DNA of 64,000 nucleotides from Pseudomonas mosselii (GCF_019823065.1 NZ_CP081966.1:954001-1018000); one strand, 5' to 3'. Counted from the first letter of the stretch, positions 26,993-34,385 are shown. Numbers and translations are program-made. The notes: generated by a model not told the origin, from the letters alone.

Positions 26993-27607
26993 TGTTCTCT
27001 TCTATTTAGCCTAGGGAACGTTCCGCAATTTGCGACACGGTACTGGCTTACGAGCGCAAAGGCCAACACAGTCAAGGAAGAAATCTATCATTAGCCTACG
27101 GAGAGTAAAAAAGGGGTATGGGAATGTTCAATGCTCTCGGGAATGCGTAACACCGATACACTCTATGTTTGCTCGTTACACCCTCGATACTGCAAACAGT
27201 CGCTGCAGTTAAGTGCAGTAAAATCAAAGAGATAGAGTGGCGTGACACCTGAAGCACTTGAAACCCTTACCCGGGCTCACCTCAGGATCTGCCCCCGCCC
27301 AACCATTGGGAAACCTCCAGAGAGAACCGCCTTTGTAAGCAGAGGTGGTGGGTGATGCGTAAGTGGTGCTGGGGACCCTGGGTAAAACTCTGGGGTACGG
27401 TGCAGGAAACCCGCGAAGCTTTGTTAGCGGCTGGTCTGCCAGCTTAGTGAACAGGTGAACCATGGTGAACTGTTCAGGTTCTTGAACACCTCTTAGGTGT
27501 GCGGTTCTTAGGGTTGAAGGTTCCGCTGCGCAGGGGCCTGGCTTCAGATATGCTCGACCTCCAACGGCACGGCAAGGGGCTTGTGCCCAAAACTTGAAGG
27601 TTCATGT
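26993..27607. other. Structured intergenic region between the divergent STAND and HEPN genes
   Basis: No gene is seen. The left third (26993-27235) is AT-rich, with a TGCAG/CTGCA-type hairpin around 27204-27219. The right part (27240-27600) is GC-rich and packed with hairpins: CACCTC 27278-27283 with GAGGTG 27342-27347 enclosing CCCAA/TTGGG (27298-27310); GCTGG/CCAGC (27430-27443); GAACAG/CTGTTC (27449-27475); ACACCT/AGGTGT (27486-27500); GGCAC/GTGCC (about 27566-27587). It may be a long structured leader of the HEPN gene or a separate RNA. Promoters could not be assigned with confidence. Confidence 0.5.
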
Positions 27608-28933
27608 ATGAACGACTCTTTAGCTGACCTGGACACTCTGGTTCTCAGGTGCCGAGCAGAACGTTCAAGAGACTATGTTTCTGAGTCAATTCAGTGTTAC
27701 AAGGCTGGCGCCTATAGGTCGGCTATTGTGAACGTATGGATCGCAGTTGTATTCGATCTTGTGGATAAAATCCGAGATCTTGCGCTTGCGGGCGACGCGA
27801 ACGCTCAGCGTATCAACAATAAATATGAGACCTACATCAACCAGATCAATGCCGGTAATGACCAAGGTGTGAAGAACGCATTGGAGTTTGAGCGGACGAT
27901 TATTCATACATGTGGCATGGAGCTTGGTTTTTTTGATCATCAGCAAGTTCGGGACCTTCAGCGGTTGCGTGAGGATCGGCATCAGTGTGCGCATCCGTCA
28001 TTTCAGTCTGCTGGAATTCCACACCGGCCAAACGCCGAACTTGCTCGGCTGCACCTTCGCAATGCGGTAGAGCACGTCTTGTCTCAGCCTCCAATTCAGG
28101 GGCGTGCTGCGATTGCCGAGTTACTTACCACTATCGCTTCTGATTATTTTCCGAAGGATCACCAACAAGCGACCATCGCTTTACGTCAAACCCCATTAGC
28201 GAATCCTTCCGAGGCTCTCGTTCGTGGCTTGGTCGATTCGCTTATCTTCGGATTTTCTCAGCCTGATAGCCCTGTATTTGGAAAAATCCAGGTCGGTGCT
28301 GTGCTGTCCATTCTTCTTGACTCCCATAGAGCAACCGCTGAGCCCCGAATCTGCCTGCAGTTGAGCACAGTGATTCGACAAATTGGCGACCAGGGTTTGC
28401 CAACCGTTGCCAGATTAGTAGCGACCACTCCCGGCATGGCTGGATTAATTGACGAGGCTGCAACTGTGCGGCTGAATGAATTCCTTCTAGGCGGACCCGA
28501 AGCTGAAGTAATACCCGCCTTGGCAGTGGGGAGGCATCCCAATATGGAAGTGGCAGCAAACCGGCGAATTCAGTCGTTGAGTGTCGACCGACTCTCTAGC
28601 GCAATACGGGACCATGGGTTAGGGGATTTGGTTAAAGCCCAGGCGCTCCAGCTCCTGTCGGAATCACGCAGCTGGCACACGTCAAACGAGGTCATTGAGA
28701 AATTAGTCATTCCGCTGTTTGAGACTCTCACTCGTGCTGATGTAGAGCGGATTATCAGAATGCCTCGTGATACCCGTGCAGACCTGCCAGGCTCTACGAT
28801 GTATGGTCATTTCCTGAGCCAGGTTGATAGCTTGGGCATCCTGCCGGCAGCTGAACTTGATGAGTTAGTGCTCGAGCACAATGGAAGGTATGTGGCGGAC
28901 GACCTTCGACGAGCTCGTGAGCGCGCTGCATAG
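27608..28933 (+). CDS. HEPN-domain protein with RX4H ribonuclease motif and helical C-terminus
   Basis: A 441-residue cytoplasmic protein. The N-terminal about 160 residues look like a HEPN domain: an all-helical stretch with YKAGAYRSAIVNVWIAV (residues 31-47) and the conserved motif R124-HQCA-H129 in LREDRHQCAHPSF. In HEPN toxins and abortive-infection RNases the RX4-6H motif forms the catalytic site. Residues 165-441 are helical repeat-like, with no known signature. ATG 27608 has GAAGG 7 bases upstream; an in-frame start 27 bases earlier lacks one. The base composition is clearly less GC-rich than the backbone. Divergent from the STAND gene. A defence role is inferred from motif and location. 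Confidence 0.75.
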   Translation: MNDSLADLDTLVLRCRAERSRDYVSESIQCYKAGAYRSAIVNVWIAVVFDLVDKIRDLALAGDANAQRINNKYETYINQINAGNDQGVKNALEFERTIIHTCGMELGFFDHQQVRDLQRLREDRHQCAHPSFQSAGIPHRPNAELARLHLRNAVEHVLSQPPIQGRAAIAELLTTIASDYFPKDHQQATIALRQTPLANPSEALVRGLVDSLIFGFSQPDSPVFGKIQVGAVLSILLDSHRATAEPRICLQLSTVIRQIGDQGLPTVARLVATTPGMAGLIDEAATVRLNEFLLGGPEAEVIPALAVGRHPNMEVAANRRIQSLSVDRLSSAIRDHGLGDLVKAQALQLLSESRSWHTSNEVIEKLVIPLFETLTRADVERIIRMPRDTRADLPGSTMYGHFLSQVDSLGILPAAELDELVLEHNGRYVADDLRRARERAA

Positions 28934-29011
28934 CTGAGGGGGGTAGGGATACGCTCTCTGGTTGGCTTGGGGATTTTTCTGAATTTGCTGGCTATATCAG
29001 GTGCAATTTGG

Positions 29012-29023
29012 TTCCTGTCTCCG
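29012..29023. repeat. Possible attachment-site copy of the tRNA-Thr 3' end
   Basis: TTCCTGTCTCCG is identical to 22684-22695 in tRNA-Thr. Flanking bases are also similar (GGTTCCTGTCTCCG-CAC against GATTCCTGTCTCCGGCAC), with one base missing. It lies 78 bases after the HEPN stop and would mark the right end of a 6.3-kb island. Confidence 0.5.
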
Positions 29024-29184
29024 CACTATTCTTCGTATACCTCGATCAAGCCTCGTTCAGCTCCGCCGAACCGGCCTGCTGAGGGGGCTATCTAAGTGCC
29101 CTTGTGTTGTAGGCAGTTTCCCGCAGCATCCATCGCCTTTTCCTAACCATCCTAAGCTTGCATAAGCAGGCCCCAAGGAATAAA

Positions 29185-29280
29185 TTCCCTCCGTCGCCGA
29201 AGCATCGGCGACGCGACCTTGGCCGGTCGGAATCGAAAGGCGCAGCAGCGCCCAGTCTTCATCGCAGGCGCTTTTTTTTG
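29185..29280 (+). ncRNA. Candidate small RNA or leader with terminator
   Basis: A perfect hairpin GTCGCCGA-AGCA-TCGGCGAC (29193-29212) is followed by AGCGCC (29247-29252) pairing with GGCGCT (29267-29272) and a run of eight T (29272-29279), a good intrinsic terminator. Upstream is the palindrome GGAATAAATTCC (29178-29189). No ORF fits, so a short structured transcript ending here is likely; its 5' end is unknown. Confidence 0.5.
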
Positions 29281-29303
29281 TGCCCGCGATGTCGCGTCAT
29301 GGC

Positions 29304-29378
29304 GGTGGTGCGCGGGACACCTTCGGGTGTGCCGGGCCCCTTTCGTCCCGGTCGGCCAACCCGCGTACTGCTGCCACC
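29304..29378 (+). ncRNA. Three-way-junction RNA-like element upstream of a small ORF pair
   Basis: GGTGGTGCGCGGG (29304-29316) can pair with CCCGCG and CTGCCACC (29360-29378), enclosing two hairpins: ACACC-TTCG-GGTGT (29317-29330) and CCGGG...CCCGG (29332-29351). It ends about 55 bases before the first small ORF. I have a memory of similar conserved leaders in pseudomonads (possibly the Rfam C4 antisense RNA class), but this is unverified. Confidence 0.45.
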
Positions 29379-29431
29379 TAAACTTGCTTGGCCGCGAGCG
29401 GTGGCAGTTCCACAACGAAAGGAACTCATGC

Positions 29432-29569
29432 ATGACCACCAAGATACTGAGGATCCTCGCATCCGCTCTCCGCCGCCCAACCCCCGCGGCCACCCCATCC
29501 CCAACCTTCTACCCAATCGACAGCCACTCCCTCGCCACCCGCGCCAACCGGAAGGTGCCCCATGCCTGA
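29432..29569 (+). CDS. Small 45-residue protein upstream of a coupled ORF
   Basis: MTTKILRILASALRRPTPAA... is a short basic, proline-rich peptide with an AAAGGA ribosome-binding site just upstream of ATG 29432. Its stop overlaps the start of the next small ORF by 8 bases, which suggests it serves as a leader or a translationally coupled partner. No family is recognised; the amphipathic N-terminus (KILRILASALRR) could touch membranes. Confidence rests on the ribosome-binding site, the overlap and the structured RNA upstream. Confidence 0.5.
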   Translation: MTTKILRILASALRRPTPAATPSPTFYPIDSHSLATRANRKVPHA

Positions 29570-29792
29570 CCATGAACGCCTGTCTACCCTCCAGAGCTAC
29601 GTCTGGACCCTCGAACTGCTCGGCGAGGCGCTGGTGCAGCATGACGAGGTGCTGGAGTGCGAGCACAACCCGCAACTGAGCTTCCGCAACACAGCGGGTA
29701 TTCACCAAGCGATCCGAATCATCAGCCGGTTGGCCAGCGAGCAGTTCGGCAAGCTGGAGGCGATGAAAGACGAGAGTGTTTCCGAAGACTGA
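29562..29792 (+). CDS. Conserved small helical protein of unknown function
   Basis: A 76-residue protein, acidic and helical throughout (RLSTLQSYVWTLELLGEALVQHDEVLECEHN, then AGIHQAIRIISRLASEQFGKLEAMKDE), with no membrane segment or signal. It starts inside the end of the preceding 45-codon ORF, so translation is probably coupled. I have seen similar small-protein pairs in pseudomonads but cannot name the family. The upstream element at 29304-29378 may control this pair. Confidence 0.65.
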   Translation: MPDHERLSTLQSYVWTLELLGEALVQHDEVLECEHNPQLSFRNTAGIHQAIRIISRLASEQFGKLEAMKDESVSED

Positions 29793-29955
29793 TGCCGCGC
29801 ATCATCGGGGCCCGCTTTTGCGGCCCCATTGCGTGGCGTGCCCTGATCGGGCGCCACTTGCAACGTCCGGCTTTCAACCACTAGCCAGAACAATATGGCT
29901 GCTTCACCCACCCCCTTCTCGTATCATCAGCGCCTTCGCATCCGGAACGAACTGT

Positions 29956-30924
29956 GTGAAATCGCCAACTGGAAAAGCGCCAACTGCCGCTGATGGGCCG
30001 AAGTGGGACGTCGCCGAGGCTGTCAATCAGCTCTCGTGGGACGACTTGCGCATCATCAAGACGCTCAGTGATTGCGGCAATCGTGCGGCGACGGCCAAGA
30101 AGCTTGGCATCAATGTCTCCACCGTTTCGCGCCGGGTTGCCCAGGTCGAGCGTACGCTCGGCATCGCGCTGTTCGACCACCGCAAATCAGGCTATCTGCT
30201 CACCGCCGAGGGCGCCGAATTGCGAGCACTCGCCGAGCGCGTGGAGCTGGACATCGTCAGCGTCATGCGGCGTGTTTCACGTTCAGGCCAAGGCCCCCTG
30301 GGGAAGCTTCGCATTACCACCAGCGACTCGCTGCTGCTGTACTTCTTCACCCCGATCATCGCGGACTTCAAGGCTCTTAACGAGGGCATCAGCCTCGAGG
30401 TGCTGGTGGGCAATGAAACCCTCAGCCTCGCCCGGGATGAATCGGATATCGCAATTCGCGCGACGAGAAAACCTGCAGAAAGCCTGGTGGGCCGTAAACT
30501 GGCGAACATTGCCTGGGCACCTTACTGCAGCGCCAAGCAGGCGAATGCCGAGCCCCTGTTCGCAGAGGGGCAGGCATGGGTGTCCTACTCGGCAGCGCTC
30601 TGCGGTTTGAGGGCCACAAGCTATGTCGAAAGCAGGGTCGCCGCTGAGCGCATTGCCTACCGCACCGACTCTGTTGCAGCCGCAAGCGTCGCCATCGCGG
30701 CGGGCCTGGGGTATGGATTCCTGCCCTGCATGCTGGGCGACATCACCCCGGGGTTGGTACGCGCAGGCCCAGTGGTGCCAGAGCTTCAGGACGAGTTGTG
30801 GCTGCTGACGCACCAGGACATTCGCAAGTCGTGGCGCGTCAAGGCATTTATGACCTTCTGCGCCGCTGCCGTTGCCAGTCAAAAGCCCTTGGTCGAGGGG
30901 CAGTCGGTACTCCCGGTCAGCTGA
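29956..30924 (+). CDS. LysR-family transcriptional regulator
   Basis: A 322-residue DNA-binding regulator. The N-terminal winged HTH is clear: DDLRIIKTLSDCGNRAATAKKLGINVSTVSRRVAQVERTLG (partly quoted), followed by a LysR-type effector-binding domain with LRITTSDSLLLYFFTPIIADFKALNEGISLEVLVGN. GTG 29956 has a GGAACG element about 10 bases upstream; the frame is open further upstream but without conserved sequence. It converges with the RidA-family gene; the operator-like repeats at 31483-31520 are in the nearby divergent promoter region and could be its target, which is inference. Confidence 0.85.
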   Translation: MKSPTGKAPTAADGPKWDVAEAVNQLSWDDLRIIKTLSDCGNRAATAKKLGINVSTVSRRVAQVERTLGIALFDHRKSGYLLTAEGAELRALAERVELDIVSVMRRVSRSGQGPLGKLRITTSDSLLLYFFTPIIADFKALNEGISLEVLVGNETLSLARDESDIAIRATRKPAESLVGRKLANIAWAPYCSAKQANAEPLFAEGQAWVSYSAALCGLRATSYVESRVAAERIAYRTDSVAAASVAIAAGLGYGFLPCMLGDITPGLVRAGPVVPELQDELWLLTHQDIRKSWRVKAFMTFCAAAVASQKPLVEGQSVLPVS

Positions 30925-30943
30925 TCGCAACCGGGAGCGCAGC

Positions 30944-31405
30944 TTAGATTTCCCGGGCGCCAATCACGGCCTTGCAGGCGATCTCGATCAACTGCGGGCG
31001 CTGGGCAAGCCTCGACACCCCAATGATATTGCTCGCGCACTGAGGCCGCTCAGTGCCATAGGCCGCCTTGCGCACTTTGCCGACCACGGCGAAGGCGGCG
31101 TCCATGTCCAGCACATAAAGCGTTTCCTCGACAACGTCTTGCAGCGTCGCGCCATACAAGGCGAGCAGCTTTGAGATGTTGTCGTAGGCGACCTGCATCT
31201 GCTCGCCCATCGACGAGAAATCACTGGGCTTGCCGTCGGCGTTCAGCGGCGCCGGGGCCAGCAGATTACCGGCCTCGTCATGGTTGAACTGGCCTGAGAC
31301 GTAGATCTCGTTGCCTACCCGCCGTGCCTGCGGATAGCCATACGCCTCCTCCCAGGCAACGCCCCAGTAGGCGGTCTGCTTGTTGAACGGTTGTGAAGCT
31401 GCCAT
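30944..31405 (-). CDS. RidA-family (YjgF/YER057c/UK114) protein
   Basis: A 153-residue member of the Rid family, which hydrolyse reactive imine/enamine intermediates or act in degradation pathways. The fold-typical blocks are ARRVGNEIYVSGQFNHDEAGNL, MGEQMQVAYDNISKLLALYGATLQDVVEETLYV and CASNIIGVSRLAQRPQLIEIACKAVIG. The canonical RidA catalytic Arg (in RxxC-type ends) is not evident, so it belongs to an Rid subfamily other than RidA itself. ATG 31405 has AGGAG 6 bases upstream. Divergent from the isochorismatase-family gene; the two probably share the operator region between them. Confidence 0.85.
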   Translation of the reverse strand: MAASQPFNKQTAYWGVAWEEAYGYPQARRVGNEIYVSGQFNHDEAGNLLAPAPLNADGKPSDFSSMGEQMQVAYDNISKLLALYGATLQDVVEETLYVLDMDAAFAVVGKVRKAAYGTERPQCASNIIGVSRLAQRPQLIEIACKAVIGAREI

Positions 31406-31482
31406 TGCATTCTCCTGCACATGACGGACCGGCTTGATCCGAATGGAACGGCGAATGCTAGCAGCGCAACCGCGTATTCAAT

Positions 31483-31520
31483 GGCGCAAAAATGAGCCGG
31501 TAGAGGCGCAAAAGTGCGCC
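31483..31520. promoter_or_regulatory. Duplicated 16-bp operator-like palindrome
   Basis: GGCGCAAAAATGAGCC (31483-31498) and GGCGCAAAAGTGCGCC (31505-31520), each an inverted repeat of GGCGCA-N4-TGCGCC (the first imperfect), with centres 22 bp apart, or two helical turns. A third half-site GGCGC follows at 31528. It lies between the divergent RidA-family and isochorismatase-family genes, near a LysR and an AraC regulator. Confidence 0.6.
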
Positions 31521-31667
31521 ACCGAGAGGCGCTTTGTTTCGTTATCTTTTGCTCGTCCTCAAGCAACGACGCTGAGGAGCGTACTCGTGGCTACTACGGC
31601 AATGCCCGCAATGTGCGGGCCCCGAAACGGGTGCGATCGAACTTCATCAAATTGAAAGGAAACAACA

Positions 31668-32351
31668 ATGAGCAATCCTAAGACTGAAGTCCTGACCCCG
31701 TTCAACAGCCAACTGATCTTCATCGACCAGCAGCCGCAGATGGCCTTCGGCGTTCAGAGCATCGACCGGCAAACGCTGAAGAACAACACCGTTGGCCTAG
31801 CCAAGGCCGCGAAGATTTTCAATATCCCCACCACCTTCACCACGGTCGAGACGCAAAGCTTCTCAGGCCACACCTACCCCGAGCTGCTCGCGGTGTTCCC
31901 GGACGCCCCGCTGCTGGAGCGCACCTCGATGAACTCCTGGGATGACCAGAAGGTGCGCGACGCCCTCAAGCGCAATGGCCGCAACAAGATCATCGTCTCT
32001 GGCTTGTGGACCGAGGTCTGCAACGCCACCTTCGCCCTGTCGGCCATGAACGATGCCGGCTATGAAATCTACATGGTCGCCGACGCCTCCGGCGGCACCA
32101 CCAAGGAAGCCCACGATTACGCCATGCAGCGCATGATCCAGGCCGGCGTGGTGCCGGTGACCTGGCAGCAGGTACTGCTGGAATGGCAGCGGGACTGGAA
32201 GAACCGCGACACCTATGACGCCGTGATGGAGCTGGTGAAGGAGCATTCCGGTGCCTATGGCATGGGCGTCGACTACGCCTACACCATGGTGCACAAGGCG
32301 CCTGAGCGCGTTCAGCATGGCCCCACCCTGGCGCCTGTCGCCGCTGTCTGA
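31668..32351 (+). CDS. Isochorismatase-family (YcaC-like) cysteine hydrolase
   Basis: A 227-residue hydrolase of the isochorismatase superfamily, closest in pattern to YcaC. The N-terminal catalytic Asp is in LIFIDQQPQMAFGV, and the nucleophile region is NKIIVSGLWTEVCNATFALSAMNDAGYEIYMVAD, with the Cys in TEVCNA; SGGTTKEAHDYAMQRMIQAGVVPVTW completes the YcaC-like block. The natural substrate of YcaC proteins is unknown. A ribosome-binding site (AAAGGAAA) precedes ATG 31668. Downstream are an AraC regulator and an esterase gene. Confidence 0.87.
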   Translation: MSNPKTEVLTPFNSQLIFIDQQPQMAFGVQSIDRQTLKNNTVGLAKAAKIFNIPTTFTTVETQSFSGHTYPELLAVFPDAPLLERTSMNSWDDQKVRDALKRNGRNKIIVSGLWTEVCNATFALSAMNDAGYEIYMVADASGGTTKEAHDYAMQRMIQAGVVPVTWQQVLLEWQRDWKNRDTYDAVMELVKEHSGAYGMGVDYAYTMVHKAPERVQHGPTLAPVAAV

Positions 32352-32359
32352 GCCTTTGC

Positions 32360-32383
32360 CAGCCCCTGCCTTGGGGGCTGTTC
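32360..32383 (+). terminator. Probable terminator after the YcaC-like gene
   Basis: CAGCCCC (32360-32366), seven-base loop, GGGGCTG (32374-32380), then TTC. Located 8 bases after the stop; the T-tract is weak. Confidence 0.55.
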
Positions 32384-32514
32384 ACTGACGTGCGAAGGGT
32401 GCGCAGTGGGCTGATCCGAATCAACGAGCCTGGCCTGGACCCTCTGGGGTTTCCAGCGCCCAGTGCTGTTCGCGTCAGGCGCTCGCATCCTGCTACTTGG
32501 ATTGATGGGTGTGT

Positions 32515-32901
32515 ATGAACAAGGACAACTCTACCGTGCTGGCGAGGCTGACACTGGCTTCGACAGGGCAGCTCAAATCCTGGCAGTTGAGAACGGCCAA
32601 ACAGCTGATGCTGGACAGGCTGGATACCTGCCTATCGGTGACTGAAATCGCCCAAGCGTGCGCTTTGTCGCGCAGTCACTTCTCTCGCATGTTCAAGGAA
32701 AGTACCCGGATGTCCCCGCAACAATGGCTGCGCGAACAGCGGGTGATGAAGAGCAGGGAGCTATTGAAGACTTCCACGATGTTGCTCGCAGAGATCGCAC
32801 TGGAATGCGGCTTCTGCGATCAATCTCACTTCTGCCGCACCTTCGTGAAGGCTGAAGGCATGACACCGAAGGCTTGGCAGCAACAAGCCGTCTGCACGTG
32901 A
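32515..32901 (+). CDS. Short AraC-family HTH protein
   Basis: A 128-residue protein that is essentially just the double helix-turn-helix domain of AraC regulators: LSVTEIAQACALSRSHFSRMFKE (HTH 1) and LLAEIALECGFCDQSHFCRTFVKAEGMTP (HTH 2). There is no effector-binding domain, unlike the usual about 300 residues. ATG 32515 was preferred to an in-frame GTG 6 bases upstream; neither has a strong ribosome-binding site. It may regulate the adjacent YcaC-like or esterase genes. It could be a real stand-alone regulator (like SoxS/MarA) or the remainder of a longer gene. Confidence 0.75.
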   Translation: MNKDNSTVLARLTLASTGQLKSWQLRTAKQLMLDRLDTCLSVTEIAQACALSRSHFSRMFKESTRMSPQQWLREQRVMKSRELLKTSTMLLAEIALECGFCDQSHFCRTFVKAEGMTPKAWQQQAVCT

Positions 32902-32940
32902 CCATCTGACTACCGTCTCAACAGAAACAGGGGAAATGAA

Positions 32941-33954
32941 TTGAACGTTTTGACCAGAACACTCGCGGGCTCGCTGCTTGCCTTGTCGATCGGTAACGCA
33001 TTCGCCGACGCTGGCGTCGAGCACAACACCCAGGCATTCCTCGATGCCTTGAACGCGGGCGGTGGCACACCCATCGAGCAGCTTTCGCCGAAGGATGCCC
33101 GCGCGGTGCTGAGCGGCGCCCAGGCCGGGGTGAAACTGACGCTGCCCAAGGCGGATGTCAGCGAGAAGACCATCACCGTCGATGGCCAGGCCATCCGCTT
33201 GAACATCGTGCGCCCGGCGGGTGTGAAGGGGACCTTGCCGGTGTTCATGTACTTCCACGGCGGCGGCTGGGTGCTCGGCGACTTCCCGACCCATGAGCGC
33301 CTGGTGCGCGACCTGGTCGTCGGGTCCGGGGCGGTGGCGGTGTTCGTCAACTACACCCCGTCCCCAGAGGCGCACTACCCGACGGCGATCAACCAGGCCT
33401 ACGCGGCAACCCGATGGGTGGCCGAGCACGGCAAGGACATCAATGTCGACGGCAAGCGCCTGGCGGTCGCGGGCAACAGTGTCGGCGGCAACATGGCGGC
33501 GGTGGTCAGCCTGATGGCCAAGGACAAAGGCACCCCGGCCATCAAGTACCAGGTGCTGCTGTGGCCGGTGACCGACGCCAACTTCGAGACCGCGTCGTAC
33601 AACCAGTACGCCGAGGGGCACTTCCTCACCCGGAACATGATGAAGTGGTTCTGGGACAACTACACCACCGACCCCGAGCAACGTGCCGAGATCTACGCCT
33701 CGCCGCTGCGCGCGACCACCGAGCAGTTGAAAGGCCTGCCGCCAGCGCTGGTGCAGACCGCGAGTGCCGATGTGCTGCGTGATGAAGGGGAAGCCTATGC
33801 GCGCAAGCTGGACCAAGCCGGCGTGCCGGTCACGGCGGTGCGCTACAACGGCATGATCCATGACTACGGCTTGCTGAACGTGGTCAGCCAGGTGCCGGCG
33901 GTACGCGCTGCAATGCTGCAGGCTGGCGAGGCGTTGAAAGTGCATTTGAAGTGA
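32941..33954 (+). CDS. Exported alpha/beta hydrolase, HSL-type esterase
   Basis: A 337-residue serine hydrolase of the hormone-sensitive lipase family. A signal peptide (MNVLTRTLAGSLLALSIGNAFA) predicts export to the periplasm. The oxyanion motif is FMYFHGGGWVLGD, the nucleophile elbow GNSVGGNMA, and the Asp and His are in TASADVLRDEGEAYA and NGMIHDYGLLN. The start is TTG 32941, since an ATG 5 bases earlier is out of frame and runs into a stop; GGGGAA lies 8 bases upstream. The substrate is unknown. Confidence 0.88.
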   Translation: MNVLTRTLAGSLLALSIGNAFADAGVEHNTQAFLDALNAGGGTPIEQLSPKDARAVLSGAQAGVKLTLPKADVSEKTITVDGQAIRLNIVRPAGVKGTLPVFMYFHGGGWVLGDFPTHERLVRDLVVGSGAVAVFVNYTPSPEAHYPTAINQAYAATRWVAEHGKDINVDGKRLAVAGNSVGGNMAAVVSLMAKDKGTPAIKYQVLLWPVTDANFETASYNQYAEGHFLTRNMMKWFWDNYTTDPEQRAEIYASPLRATTEQLKGLPPALVQTASADVLRDEGEAYARKLDQAGVPVTAVRYNGMIHDYGLLNVVSQVPAVRAAMLQAGEALKVHLK

Positions 33955-34045
33955 TCCCACCCAAGCCCGCAGGTGGATGCCATGAACGGGCGATCAATGC
34001 GGGAAACGAAAAGCTGCCAGTCAGTTAGCGCTTCATCGCACTTAT

Positions 34046-34323
34046 TGGGGCTGCTTTGCAGCCCTTCGCGGGTAAACCCGCTTCCACAAGTACAGTGCTC
34101 GATTCAGGGGCTGCGCGATCCTGTGGGAGCGGCCTTGCGTCGCTAAAGGGGCGCGCAGCGGCCCCAGGTTTTGAGCCACCATCAACATTGCCGGGGCTGC
34201 TGTGCAGCCCTTTCGCGACGCAAGGCCGCTCCCACAGGGACGGCGCTGGTTTGAGATTCTGCGTAGTCCTGTGGGGCGGTGCGCCGATGCTATTTGCCCG
34301 CGAAGGGCTGCAAAGCAGCCTCG
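34046..34323. repeat. Nested inverted REP-type array
   Basis: The stretch GGGCTGCTTTGCAGCCCTTC...GGGTAAA near 34046-34076 is repeated in inverse orientation at about 34297-34323. Inside it lie two more inverted units, CTGTGGGAGCGGCCTTGCGT (from 34121) and the complement ACGCAAGGCCGCTCCCACAG (to about 34238). This fills most of the gap between the esterase and the transglycosylase; no gene is seen at 33955-34385. Confidence 0.8.
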
Positions 34324-34385
34324 TTATTGGCGATGAAGCGCTAACTGAGCAGGCCAATATTTTCAAAGCACACCTGCGTCAGGCC

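Noticed and set aside
27240..27600. Group II intron or retron RNA
   Set aside because: A domain V-like 3' strand (CGGTTCTTAGGG) is present, but no matching 5' strand, no intron-encoded protein and no reverse transcriptase are found; kept only as a structured region.
22702..29100. Prophage or intact integrative element
   Set aside because: No integrase, phage structural genes or relaxase; only two large genes and possible att-like repeats.
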